From Methylobacterium sp. AMS5 (GTDB lineage: Bacteria; Pseudomonadota; Alphaproteobacteria; Rhizobiales; Beijerinckiaceae), in the NCBI RefSeq assembly GCF_001542815.1, contig NZ_CP006992.1:4345501-4409500 (forward strand): DNA of 64,000 nt, read 5' to 3'. Below, piece by piece: positions 45,634-55,209 of the stretch. Below the pieces are notes generated by a model. It was not told the origin of the DNA and made no database searches. It was given only the letters and a program-made list of their open reading frames with translations. The translations under genes and the position numbers were made by a program. Within the stretch, counting starts at the first letter, position 1; the number at the start of each line of letters is the position of its first letter.

Positions 45634-48261
45634 ATGGTCGATCCGTCGCAGATGCACGCCGTGGGGCCGAACGGTGGTCCGGTCGACCTTCCGGTCGATC
45701 TCGATGCCTTGACCGCCGAGCAGCGGGATGAAGTCGGCGTGGGCATTCTCGCCCTCGACGCCGTCGGGATCGTGCTCGCCAGCAACCGGGCTGCGGGAGC
45801 GCTGTGCGGCCTGCCGCCCGCGGCGATGATCGGGCGCAACTTCTTCCGCGAGATCGTGCCGAGCACCAACGTGCCGAGCTTCTACGGCCGCTTCCTCAGC
45901 GGCCAGCGCCGGGGCGTGGCCGCCCAGGCCTTCGAGTTCGTGTTCGGCCGCATCCCGGCCCCGCTGCGGGCGCGCATCGGCCTGCAGGCCGGCGCGAACG
46001 GGGGCACGTGGCTGACGATCACGCCGCTGGAGCAGATCGCCGCCGGGCCGTCGCGCGAGGCGGTGCTGGCCGCGATCGCCCAGCGCAGCCGGGCCGAACC
46101 GGTCGATCCGAGCCTGTGCGAGCGCGAGCCGATCCACATCCCCGGCTCGATCCAGCCGAACGCGGTCATGTTCGCCGCCGACGCGGCGACCCTCGAGATC
46201 CTGGCCTTCAGCGCCAACGCCGCCGACGTGCTGGCGCCCGAACTGTTTCCGCCCAGCGGCCTCGCGCTCGAGGCGGTGCTGCCCGGCGCGATCGTCTCCG
46301 CGATCCGCGACGGGCTCGCGGCCCACACCCTGACCGACGGGCGGCTCCTGCGCCGCACGCTCACGCTTCCGCCGCGGGACGAGCGCTTCCACCTCGTGGC
46401 GCACGCCCATCTCGGCCGGGTGATCGTCGAGCTGGAGCTGGCGCCGGACCGGCCCGAGGACTTCCTCGCCGCGAGCCCGCTCGACGCCGAACTCGCCATG
46501 ATGCGGCTGCGCGCCGCCGAGACCCTGACCGAGGCGGCCCAGATCGCCGCGCTCGAGATCCGGGCCATGACCGGCTTCGAATCGGTGCTGGTCTACCGGT
46601 TCGACGCGGAGTGGAACGGCGAGGCCATCGCCGAGGACATGGTGCCGGACTGGCAGCGGCCGCTGATCGGCCTGCGCTTTCCCGCCTCCGACATCCCGGC
46701 CCAGGCACGCGCGCTCTACACCAAGGCCAAGAGCCGCTTCGTGATCGACCGCGACTGCGTGCCCGTGCCGCTGATGGCCGACCGGGCCGCGGGCAACGCG
46801 CCGATCGACCTCACCTTCGCCCAGAACCGCACCCTCTCGCCGATCCACCTTGAATATCAGCGCAACCTCGGCGTCGACGGTTCGATGTCGATCTCGATCA
46901 TGGTCGAGAACCGGCTCTGGGGGCTGATGATCGGCCATCACCGCCGGCCGCACTACGTCGCGCCGGAGACCCGCGCGGCGGCGACCGTGCTCACCGATGC
47001 CTTCGCCATGCGGGTGCAGGAGATCGAGGGCAAGGCGCTGTGGAGCGAGCGCCAGCGCCATCTCGACGTGCAGGGCCGGCTGGTGCGCGGGCTCACCCGG
47101 TCCGACGACTTCGTCGCCTCCCTGACCCAGGGCACCCCGACCCTGCTCGACCTGTTCGGGGCGACGGGCGCGGGCATCGTTTCGGACGCGGCCGTCTGCC
47201 TTGTGGGCACGACGCCGCCCGAGGCCGCGATGCGCGCGCTGGCCGACTGGCTGCGGGAGAGCCTGCCGGCCGGCGAGACCACCTTCGTCACCGACACGCT
47301 GACGCTGCACCACGCGCCGGCCGCCGCCTTCACCGAGATCGCCAGCGGCCTGCTCGCGGCCTTCGTCGGCACCTCGCGCCAGCACCTGCTGCTGTGGTTC
47401 AAGCCCGAGGTGCCGAGCACCGTGACCTGGGGCGGCGACCCCCGCAAGCCGGTCCTGCCCGGCAGCGGCCCGGTGGCGGTGCTGCCGCGGCGCTCGTTCG
47501 AGCGCTGGATCGAGGAGCGGCGCGGCCATTCCACGCCGTGGGCGACGTGGAAGGTGGCGCTCGCCGCGCAGCTCGCCGACGCCGTGGACGGCGTGGTGCT
47601 GCGCCAGCGCCGCAAGATCGACGAACTGACGGAGCTGCTGGCCGACAAGGAGCGCCTGCTGGAGCAGAAGGATCTGCTCACCCGCGAGATCGACCACCGG
47701 GTGAAGAACTCGCTGCAGATCGTGACGGCCTTCCTGCACATGCAGCGGCGGCAGATTGCCGATCCGGAGGCGCGCCAAGCCTTCTCCGAGACCTCGGCCC
47801 GGGTGATGAGCGTCGCGCGCGTGCACGACAGCCTCTACCAGGGCGAGAGCATGGAGCAGGTCGATCTCGGCCAGACCATCCAGGCCCTGTGCAGCGACCT
47901 CGCCGGCATGGCCGGCGACGAGCACAGCGTCGAGCTGACCGCCGAGCCCGGCCTGATGGTGCCCTATCGGCACGCGGTGGCGCTCTCGCTGATCACCACC
48001 GAACTCGTCACCAACGCGTTCAAGTATGCCGGCAAGCCCGACAAGGGCGCGCGGATCAGCGTCTCCGTCGCGGGCGGCGAGGGCGAGGGCGTGCGGCTCA
48101 GGATCTGCGACGACGGCGAGGGCATGCCGCCGGGCTGGGAGAACGCCAAGGCGCGGGGCACGGGCCTGGGCATGAAGCTGATCCGGGCCATGCTCGACCA
48201 GATCGGCGCCCGCCTCGACGTCGAGAACGCCGACGGCGCCTGCTTCACCGTTCACGCCTGA
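45634..48261 (+). CDS. PYP-like/bacteriophytochrome hybrid histidine kinase
   Basis: 875 residues from ATG 45634; an earlier GTG is possible and the start is uncertain. Residues about 30-135 align with photoactive yellow protein (GRNFFREIVPSTNVPSFYGRF), but its chromophore Cys is Ser77, and the PYP Tyr42 and Glu46 equivalents are Ser and Ala. Then PAS-GAF-PHY: biliverdin Cys162 (LCEREPIHIPGSIQP), PASDIPAQARALY, IHLEYQRNLGV, PHY tongue LPRRSFERWIEERRG with WGGDPRKP. A HisKA_2 phosphoacceptor (REIDHRVKNSLQ) and an HATPase domain (GEGMPPG, GTGLGMKLI) end the protein. It should sense red/far-red light via biliverdin supplied by bphO, 7 bases downstream. Confidence 0.88.
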   Translation: MVDPSQMHAVGPNGGPVDLPVDLDALTAEQRDEVGVGILALDAVGIVLASNRAAGALCGLPPAAMIGRNFFREIVPSTNVPSFYGRFLSGQRRGVAAQAFEFVFGRIPAPLRARIGLQAGANGGTWLTITPLEQIAAGPSREAVLAAIAQRSRAEPVDPSLCEREPIHIPGSIQPNAVMFAADAATLEILAFSANAADVLAPELFPPSGLALEAVLPGAIVSAIRDGLAAHTLTDGRLLRRTLTLPPRDERFHLVAHAHLGRVIVELELAPDRPEDFLAASPLDAELAMMRLRAAETLTEAAQIAALEIRAMTGFESVLVYRFDAEWNGEAIAEDMVPDWQRPLIGLRFPASDIPAQARALYTKAKSRFVIDRDCVPVPLMADRAAGNAPIDLTFAQNRTLSPIHLEYQRNLGVDGSMSISIMVENRLWGLMIGHHRRPHYVAPETRAAATVLTDAFAMRVQEIEGKALWSERQRHLDVQGRLVRGLTRSDDFVASLTQGTPTLLDLFGATGAGIVSDAAVCLVGTTPPEAAMRALADWLRESLPAGETTFVTDTLTLHHAPAAAFTEIASGLLAAFVGTSRQHLLLWFKPEVPSTVTWGGDPRKPVLPGSGPVAVLPRRSFERWIEERRGHSTPWATWKVALAAQLADAVDGVVLRQRRKIDELTELLADKERLLEQKDLLTREIDHRVKNSLQIVTAFLHMQRRQIADPEARQAFSETSARVMSVARVHDSLYQGESMEQVDLGQTIQALCSDLAGMAGDEHSVELTAEPGLMVPYRHAVALSLITTELVTNAFKYAGKPDKGARISVSVAGGEGEGVRLRICDDGEGMPPGWENAKARGTGLGMKLIRAMLDQIGARLDVENADGACFTVHA

Positions 48262-48268
48262 GCCTCGC

Positions 48269-48826
48269 TTGATCGACAGCCTGCACGCCCGCCTGCGGGA
48301 CGCCACGCAAGGGGCGCACGAGGCGCTGGAGCGCGACCTCGATTGGGAGGCGCGCGTGGCGACGCTGCCCGGCTACCGGGCTCTGCTGATTCGTCTGCGC
48401 GGCTTCCACGCCGCCTACGAGCCGGCGATCGCGGCCGCGCTCGCGGACGCAGCCTTCTTCGATCCGCGCCGCCGGCTCCCGGCCGTCGATGCGGATCTGC
48501 GCGCCCTCGATCGCGCGGCGCCCGACACCGTGCCGGCGCCCGATGCGCCCCGTCTCGACGGGGTGGGCGCGGCTTTGGGGGCGCTCTACGTGCTGGAGGG
48601 CTCGACGCTGGGGGGCGCCGTCATCGGCCGCCACGTCGCCCGCCTGCACGGGGAGGGCGTGCCGTTGGCCTATTATACCGGCCGCGGCCGCGCGACCGGC
48701 CCGCTCTGGCGGGCTTTCCGCGAGCGGCTGGACGGGTTGCCGGAGGCGGAGGCCGCCGCCGCCTTCGCCGCCGGCATCGCGACGTTCGAGGCGATGCGCG
48801 GGTGGCTGACGATGAGCGAGGGCTGA
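48269..48826 (+). CDS. bphO: Biliverdin-producing heme oxygenase
   Basis: 185 residues. The proximal His lies in ATQGAHEALERDLDWE and the distal helix in GALYVLEGSTLGGAVIGRHVA, both heme-oxygenase signatures. It opens heme to biliverdin, the chromophore of the phytochrome encoded just upstream. The start is TTG (48269), 7 bases after the phytochrome stop, and no strong Shine-Dalgarno is seen, so translation probably depends on the upstream gene. The enzyme lies before a family C hairpin that ends the operon. Confidence 0.9.
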   Translation: MIDSLHARLRDATQGAHEALERDLDWEARVATLPGYRALLIRLRGFHAAYEPAIAAALADAAFFDPRRRLPAVDADLRALDRAAPDTVPAPDAPRLDGVGAALGALYVLEGSTLGGAVIGRHVARLHGEGVPLAYYTGRGRATGPLWRAFRERLDGLPEAEAAAAFAAGIATFEAMRGWLTMSEG

Positions 48827-48830
48827 ATCG

Positions 48831-48888
48831 CCCCCTTCCAGGGCTCTGCCCCGGACCCGCGAAAGGACTTGTCCTTTCGAAACCCGGT
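48831..48888. repeat. Intergenic hairpin repeat, family C copy 2 (bidirectional terminator)
   Basis: GGGCTCTGCCCCGGACCCGCGAAAGGACTTGTCCTTTCGAAACCC: the CCGGACCCGC centre and the AAAGGAC/GTCCTTT stem parallel copy 1. It lies between the convergent bphO and membrane-protein genes and can terminate both. Confidence 0.7.
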
Positions 48889-48890
48889 AT

Positions 48891-50054
48891 TCACCGCGGC
48901 GGCAGCACCTGCGCCCGCTTGGCTTCCAGGGTCTGCCAGACGATCAGCGAGGGCAGGCCCAGCGCCACGTCGGGCACGCGCTTGGCGAGCGACAGGGCGA
49001 TGGCGGTGCCCGCATCGAGCCCGAACAGGGCGCCCACCACGACGAAGCCGCCCTCCTGCACGCCGAGCCCGCTCGGGACGGCGAAGGCCGCCGACTTGAT
49101 CGCCTGCGAGAGCGATTCCAGCACCAGCACCTCGGTCAGGCTCACCTCGACCCCGATGCAGGCGAGCACGATCCAAATCTCGGCCGCGCCGAGCCCCCAG
49201 GCCACGGCGTGCAGGGCGACCGATTGAGCGATGGGCCCGCGGCGGTCGCGGGCCCAGACCGCATCGAGGGCCTCCTGCACCGAGAGGATGCCCGCCGCGC
49301 TTGCCTCCGGTTTCGCCCCCTCCGGGGCCGCCGAGCGCAGGAAGCGGCGCCCGAGGGCGGCGAGGCGCCGTTCCAGCCCCCGGGCCGCACCCAGCGTCTG
49401 CAGGGCGAAGAAGGCGGCCACCGCCACCACCGCCACCGCGGCGGCCTGCGTCGTCCACCACGCGAGCACGGCGGCGGCCTCCCCCGGCAGCCGCCAGAGC
49501 AGGCCGGCGCCGAGCCCGGTGAAGGCCACCTGTGTCGCGACCTGGATCAGCATGTCGGCCAGCAGCGAGGCGGCCGCGAGGCTGCCCGCGACGCCCCAGA
49601 AGGTCAGCAGGCGCCCGCCCACCACCTCGCCGCCCACCGAGGCGACCGGCAGGAGCACGTTCACGCCCTCCCGCACGAAGCGCAGGATCACGAAGGCGCC
49701 GGTCTCGACAGTGGGCTCGGTGGCGGCCTTCGCGGGATGAGCGTGACGTCCCGACGGCGGGATGCCGCGCAGCACCCGCGCCCAGGCGAGCCCGCACAGC
49801 AACACGATGACGGCCCGCACCCCCACGATGGCGGCCAGTCCCGCCGGACCGATCCGCCCGAAGGCCGCACCGATCGCCGCAATATCGTTGGTGGCGACGA
49901 GCCAGACGCCCAGCCCCAGCCCGACCAGGGTGCCGAGGAGCGGCAACCGGCGCAGCAGCCCGCGCAGGAGACGCTCCGGCAGCGGCCTTTCGGCAGGCCG
50001 GTCCGAGGAGGAATGTTCGCGCCCGTCCCCACGGCGGGCGGGGGCCTCAACCAT
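48891..50054 (-). CDS. Lysylphosphatidylglycerol synthase TM-like (UPF0104/HpnL-type) membrane protein
   Basis: 387 residues from ATG 50054. It has about eight membrane helices, including LLGTLVGLGLGVWLVATND, LAAIVGVRAVIVLLCGLAWARVL, FVREGVNVLLPVASVGGEVVGGRL and the conserved SAAFAVPSGLGVQEGGFVVVGALFGL. The NVLLPVASVGGEVVG and PSGLGVQEGG blocks are diagnostic of the family that includes flippase-like and HpnL proteins of hopanoid clusters. No other hopanoid gene is nearby. Its start overlaps the 2Fe-2S protein's stop by 8 bases. Confidence 0.85.
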   Translation of the reverse strand: MVEAPARRGDGREHSSSDRPAERPLPERLLRGLLRRLPLLGTLVGLGLGVWLVATNDIAAIGAAFGRIGPAGLAAIVGVRAVIVLLCGLAWARVLRGIPPSGRHAHPAKAATEPTVETGAFVILRFVREGVNVLLPVASVGGEVVGGRLLTFWGVAGSLAAASLLADMLIQVATQVAFTGLGAGLLWRLPGEAAAVLAWWTTQAAAVAVVAVAAFFALQTLGAARGLERRLAALGRRFLRSAAPEGAKPEASAAGILSVQEALDAVWARDRRGPIAQSVALHAVAWGLGAAEIWIVLACIGVEVSLTEVLVLESLSQAIKSAAFAVPSGLGVQEGGFVVVGALFGLDAGTAIALSLAKRVPDVALGLPSLIVWQTLEAKRAQVLPPR

Positions 50055-50514
50055 TGCCGGCTCCATCGGTGGGGGCTGCCGGGCTCGCCTCGGACATTTC
50101 GAACACCACGACGGGTGCGGCCGGCGGCGGCACCACGGTGGCGAGGGTGAGTGCCGCGGGGCCGATTGCATCGAGCGCCGGATCGACGAGGATGACGCGG
50201 CGGCGCGCCAGGGATTCCGGTGTGGCCAGTGTCAGCATCCGCTTGGGGCAGGGCCCGAGACAGCCCGTCTCCAGCACCCGGACCTTGCCGGCGCCCCTGC
50301 TCGCGCCGTCGTCGCGCGCGCCCTGCCGGAACGCCCGCTTGACGGCACGGCCGAGCTGCTTGCGGTCCACGCCCTGGCGCTTGGCGCATTTGCGGCAGAC
50401 CAGCACGAGGTCCGAGAAGCCCGCCTTGGCCGTCCTCACCTTGGTCGTCTCGACCCGGTCCGATTCAACCCGGTCTTCTCGGGCCGCCCCGCCCGGATCC
50501 TGCCGCCGTCCCAC
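50047..50514 (-). CDS. Thioredoxin-like 2Fe-2S ferredoxin (DUF1636-type)
   Basis: Up to 155 residues from GTG 50514; a GTG at 50439 gives a better-looking N-terminus (MRTAKAGFSDLVLVCRKC) and is an alternative start. Four cysteines in the pattern CRKC and ETGCLGPCPKRM match thioredoxin-like 2Fe-2S ferredoxins. Partner enzymes are unknown; homologues in other bacteria often sit near cobalt/metal uptake or formate genes. The last codons overlap the membrane-protein start by 8 bases, so the two are translationally coupled. Confidence 0.7.
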   Translation of the reverse strand: MGRRQDPGGAAREDRVESDRVETTKVRTAKAGFSDLVLVCRKCAKRQGVDRKQLGRAVKRAFRQGARDDGASRGAGKVRVLETGCLGPCPKRMLTLATPESLARRRVILVDPALDAIGPAALTLATVVPPPAAPVVVFEMSEASPAAPTDGAGNG

Positions 50515-50772
50515 ATGTCCCCCCGTCCGGCCCTGCTCGCTTCGGGCCGCACTCCGTTTCGGGGGGCGGTATCGCAGCCCCCCGGCCCGGGGCGCAATCC
50601 CGGCGGATCGCCGCGCCTTAAAAAGGGCCGAAAAGAACGTGACCTGAACCACCAGACAGGATGCTGCCCCGAGCTTGCCGAAGCGTCTGGTCCGAGCGTA
50701 TCGCGCATGGCCGGGCGCGAGGCCCCTCGCGCGGGTGTGCTCCGGCCGCGGATCCGTGAGGACCCCCATTCG

Positions 50773-52119
50773 ATGAGTTCCGACGACGAGGTCAAGCAGG
50801 CGACGCGGGTCCGGCCGAGCCCGAGCGTCCAGTCGCTCATGGATCTTGCCCGGCGCTCCGTGCCGGATCTGCGGCGCAACGCCGAGACGATCGAGCCGCT
50901 CTCCCCGGGCAAGGGCCGCTTCCCCGGCCGGGCGCTGGTCGAGCGGGCACGCCGCGGCCTCGAATGGACCCGGCTGCCCGGCCTGCGGCCGCAGCAGGCG
51001 CGTCCGCCCGAGCGGATGGCCAAGCGGCTGTTCCGCAGCTACTGCCTGTTCGCGCTGGCGCCGACCGCGCTGGTCGGCCTCTACGTCTTCGTGATCGCCA
51101 GTCCGCAATACATCGTCGTGTCGCAGTTCGCCGTGCGCGGCAACGTCGAGCCGATGGCCAGCGCCGAACTCGGCCTGCACAGCGACCTGATCCAGAAGCA
51201 CAACAGCCAGGACAGCTTCATCCTGCGCGACTACATCGGCAGCCGGCCGATGGTGGAGGCCGTCGATGCCAAGCTCGGCCTCGAACGGATGTTCTCTCAG
51301 GACGGGATCGATTTCTGGGCCGGCTACGGCGCGGGTCAGCCGATCGAGAAGCTGGTGCGGTACTGGCGCCGGCAGGTGATCCCGCACATCGATGCGATTT
51401 CCGGCGTGATCCACCTGAAGGTGCGCGCCTTCAAGCCCGAGGACGCGGTCGCGATCTCGGAGGAGGTGATCGCCCGCTCCGAGACCTTGATCAACAGCAT
51501 CTCCCGCCGCGCCCAGAGCGACATGATCGTCAACGCGAAGAAGGAGGTCGAGCAGTCGTTCGAGCGGCTCAAACAGGCGCGGGTCGCAATGCAGGAGTTC
51601 CGCAACCGCTGGGGCATCATCGACCCGGTCAAGTCGGCCGAGGCGGCCGTGACCACGATCGAGCTCCTGCGCAAGGACAAGATCAAGGCGGAGAACGACC
51701 TGCGCGTGCTGCGCGACTCCAAGCTCGACGAGAAGAGCCGCGGCATCCAAGTGCTCGTGGCCACCCTCGGCGCGCTGGACGGGCAGATCAAGGATCTCCA
51801 GGGCCGCCTCACCACCGACGGCATCGTCTCGAATTCCGAGCACAACCTCACCCAGGCCCTGCTCGAATACGAGGGCCTGATGGTCGAGCAGACGGTGGCG
51901 GAGAAGCTCAACGCCTCGATGCAGATGATCCTCGACCGTGCCCGGGTCGCGGCGGCCAAGCAGCAGATCTATCTGGCGACCTTCGTACCGCCCCTGCTGC
52001 CGACCTATTCGGAATACCCGGCCCCGTTCTACGCCCTGTTCGCGGCCCTGTTCTGCTTCACCGCCCTGTGGAGTTCGGTCTCGCTCGTGACCGCAGCGGT
52101 CAACGACAACCGGCTCTAG
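50773..52119 (+). CDS. Capsule polysaccharide export/chain-length protein (KpsE/BexC/CtrB-type)
   Basis: 448 residues from ATG 50773. A basic N-terminus of about 95 residues precedes TM1 (YCLFALAPTALVGLYVFVIASPQYIVVSQFAVRGN). A long periplasmic coiled coil (about residues 220-400; KKEVEQSFERLKQARVAMQEFR) follows, and TM2 lies near the C-terminus (FYALFAALFCFTALWSSVSLV). This is the inner-membrane adaptor layout of group 2 capsule export. No kpsM or kpsT is in the window. Confidence 0.85.
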   Translation: MSSDDEVKQATRVRPSPSVQSLMDLARRSVPDLRRNAETIEPLSPGKGRFPGRALVERARRGLEWTRLPGLRPQQARPPERMAKRLFRSYCLFALAPTALVGLYVFVIASPQYIVVSQFAVRGNVEPMASAELGLHSDLIQKHNSQDSFILRDYIGSRPMVEAVDAKLGLERMFSQDGIDFWAGYGAGQPIEKLVRYWRRQVIPHIDAISGVIHLKVRAFKPEDAVAISEEVIARSETLINSISRRAQSDMIVNAKKEVEQSFERLKQARVAMQEFRNRWGIIDPVKSAEAAVTTIELLRKDKIKAENDLRVLRDSKLDEKSRGIQVLVATLGALDGQIKDLQGRLTTDGIVSNSEHNLTQALLEYEGLMVEQTVAEKLNASMQMILDRARVAAAKQQIYLATFVPPLLPTYSEYPAPFYALFAALFCFTALWSSVSLVTAAVNDNRL

Positions 52120-52179
52120 ATCCTTGTTTTGACACGCATTCTTTCGACGGACCGGCTTCCGCTTCGTCGGAGTGCGCTC

Positions 52180-52264
52180 TAAGTGTCTCTGACGAAACTC
52201 CCGATCACCGATCGTCTCCGTTCTGGGCACGGCGGCGCAGCGGGAGTTTCGTGAGGCACTCTAA
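52180..52264. repeat. Intergenic palindromic repeat, family B copy 4
   Basis: GTGTCTCTGACGAAACTCCCG...CGGGAGTTTCGTGAGGCACTCT, with a variable middle (ATCACCGATCGTCTCCG). It lies between the capsule-export protein and the following small gene. Confidence 0.75.
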
Positions 52265-52301
52265 GCGGCGGCCGGCAAACGGCTTTCATCGAACGGCTTC
52301 C

Positions 52302-52583
52302 ATGGCGGATTTCACCGATCTCATCGCGCGCGCCGTCAGTCCGTCCATGAGTCGGGAGGAGCGCGATCAGGTCTACGCCGTGGTCCGGCAGGCGGTGCAG
52401 CGGCTCCAGGACCGCGAGGGCCTCGCCGGCGACGATCCCCGCATCCTGCTCCAGCGCCACTTGATCGAAGAGACGATCCGCGACGTCGAGTTCGACATCG
52501 TCCGCTTCCTCACCCTGCGCAAGATCGAGCAGGCGCGCGCGGCGCAGAACGCCGAGTACGAGGCGCAGTTCAGCAAAAAGTAG
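52302..52583 (+). CDS. Small hypothetical helical protein
   Basis: 93 residues, highly charged and predicted helical (MSREERDQVYAVVRQAVQRLQ; DPRILLQRHLIEETIRDVEFDIVRFLTLRKIEQARAAQNAEYEAQF). No cysteines, no membrane span and no recognised domain. It is the only gene between the KpsE-like protein and the convergent flbD. A role with the flagellum or capsule cannot be decided from sequence. Confidence 0.6.
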   Translation: MADFTDLIARAVSPSMSREERDQVYAVVRQAVQRLQDREGLAGDDPRILLQRHLIEETIRDVEFDIVRFLTLRKIEQARAAQNAEYEAQFSKK

Positions 52584-52700
52584 TGAGGGGCCGTTCGCAT
52601 CAACCGCGCGGACCTCGTCGCAAAGCCCCCACAACACGTCCGATCCCCGATCCGCGGCGTTCCCGCCGTTACGATGCCGCGGGGGTATCGTAAGAGACGT

Positions 52701-54077
<1,377 letters not shown>

Positions 54078-54119
54078 GGCGTGGTGTCTCCGAAAATTCA
54101 TCCGGTTCGGATGGCCGTC

Positions 54120-54151
54120 CCGGCCTGCGATGATCGCTCATCGCAGGCCGG
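54120..54151 (-). terminator. Perfect hairpin between fliN and flbD
   Basis: CCGGCCTGCGATGA (54120-54133), loop TCGC, and TCATCGCAGGCCGG (54138-54151): a 14-base stem with no mismatch. It lies 43 bases before the flbD start and 78 bases after the fliN stop. It may end the fliF-fliN transcript, or attenuate expression of flbD. Confidence 0.55.
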
Positions 54152-54229
54152 CCCCCGCGAAGGCGGGGCGGCGGCCGTCCGCCGGACGTGTCGATCCCGA
54201 CCCGCGGCCGGGATCGACACACCAAAGGG

Positions 54230-54577
54230 TCAGTGATCGTTCTTGATGATCTCGGTCATGGTGACGCCGAGGCGCTCCTCGACCAGAACGACCTCGCCGC
54301 GGGCGACGAGGCGGTTGTTGACGAAGATGTCGATGGCCTCGCCGACCTTGCGGTCGAGTTCGAGCACGGCGCCGGGGCCGAGCCGCAGGAGGTCGCCGAT
54401 CGGCATGCGCGAGGAGCCCAGCACCGCCGAGACCACCACCGGCACGTCGAAGACCTGTTCGAGGTCCGCCGCATTCTTCGGGCTCGTCGGCGCGTCGCGG
54501 ACGGAACCGGGGGCGCCCTCGTCGTAGGGCAGGTCGCCCTCGTTGAGCTGGGGCAGGCTGAAATCGTCGCTCGACAT
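54230..54577 (-). CDS. fliN: Flagellar motor switch protein FliN
   Basis: 115 residues from ATG 54577. The SpoA domain (residues about 42-112) reads VFDVPVVVSAVLGSSRMPIGDLLRLGPGAVLELDRKVGEAIDIFVNNRLVARGEVVLVEERLGVTMTEII, which is the full FliN fold. It forms the C-ring with FliG and FliM. FliM is not in the window. It follows fliH with 5 bases between them, the usual order in alphaproteobacteria. Confidence 0.93.
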   Translation of the reverse strand: MSSDDFSLPQLNEGDLPYDEGAPGSVRDAPTSPKNAADLEQVFDVPVVVSAVLGSSRMPIGDLLRLGPGAVLELDRKVGEAIDIFVNNRLVARGEVVLVEERLGVTMTEIIKNDH

Positions 54578-54582
54578 CGGGC

Positions 54583-55209
54583 TCAGGCCTCTGCGCTGGC
54601 GAAATTGGGGGAAAGGGCGGCCTCGACCGCGGCCTCGATGCGGGCGCGCTCGCGCACGACGCCGCCGTCGGCCCATTCGAGCCGGGCATCGCCCGGCGCC
54701 ATGTCGGGCTCGCCCAGCACCACGAGGCGCCCCTCGAAGCCGTTCTCGCGCGACAGACGCCGCATCAGCGTCTCCGCGTCATCGACGAGCCCCTCGTTCA
54801 CCCGCAGCACGAGGTGGGGCACGCCGCGCAGGTGCCGCAGCGCCGAGCGGGCCGCCTCCTCCACCGTCGCCAGCGGCCGCGCATCGAGGGCGTCCCCGGC
54901 GATCCGGCGGGCCAGCGCCGCCGCGAAGGCCAGAGCCTGCGCCTCGCGCTCGCCGTCGCGGGCATCGGATTGGTTGAGAAGGCCGGCTGCTGCGAGCCCG
55001 ACCCGTGTCAGCGCGTCGGCGAGCCGGGCCTGTTCCTGCAGGGCGGCCTCGGCCCGGCCGTCCTGAAGGCCGCGGGCATAGGCCGCCGCCTCGATGGCGG
55101 CCCGCTCGGCCTCGGCGCGGGCCAGGGCTTCCGCGTCGGTGGAGGAGGGGCCGCGCGGGCGGCCGAAATCGGTGTCGAACAGGAAGGGGCGGGAGGCGCG
55201 CGTGCTCAA
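54583..55209 (-). CDS. fliH: Flagellar assembly protein FliH (export ATPase regulator)
   Basis: 208 residues starting with TTG 55209, which overlaps the fliG stop (TTGA). The N-terminus is charged and helical (ALARAEAERAAIEAAAYARGLQDGRAEAALQEQARL). The C-terminal half binds the FliI ATPase (PLATVEEAARSALRHLRGVPHLVLRVNEGLVDDAETLMRRLSRENGFEGRLVVLGEPDM). Divergent but in the expected position between fliG and fliN. FliI is not present here. Confidence 0.82.
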   Translation of the reverse strand: MSTRASRPFLFDTDFGRPRGPSSTDAEALARAEAERAAIEAAAYARGLQDGRAEAALQEQARLADALTRVGLAAAGLLNQSDARDGEREAQALAFAAALARRIAGDALDARPLATVEEAARSALRHLRGVPHLVLRVNEGLVDDAETLMRRLSRENGFEGRLVVLGEPDMAPGDARLEWADGGVVRERARIEAAVEAALSPNFASAEA

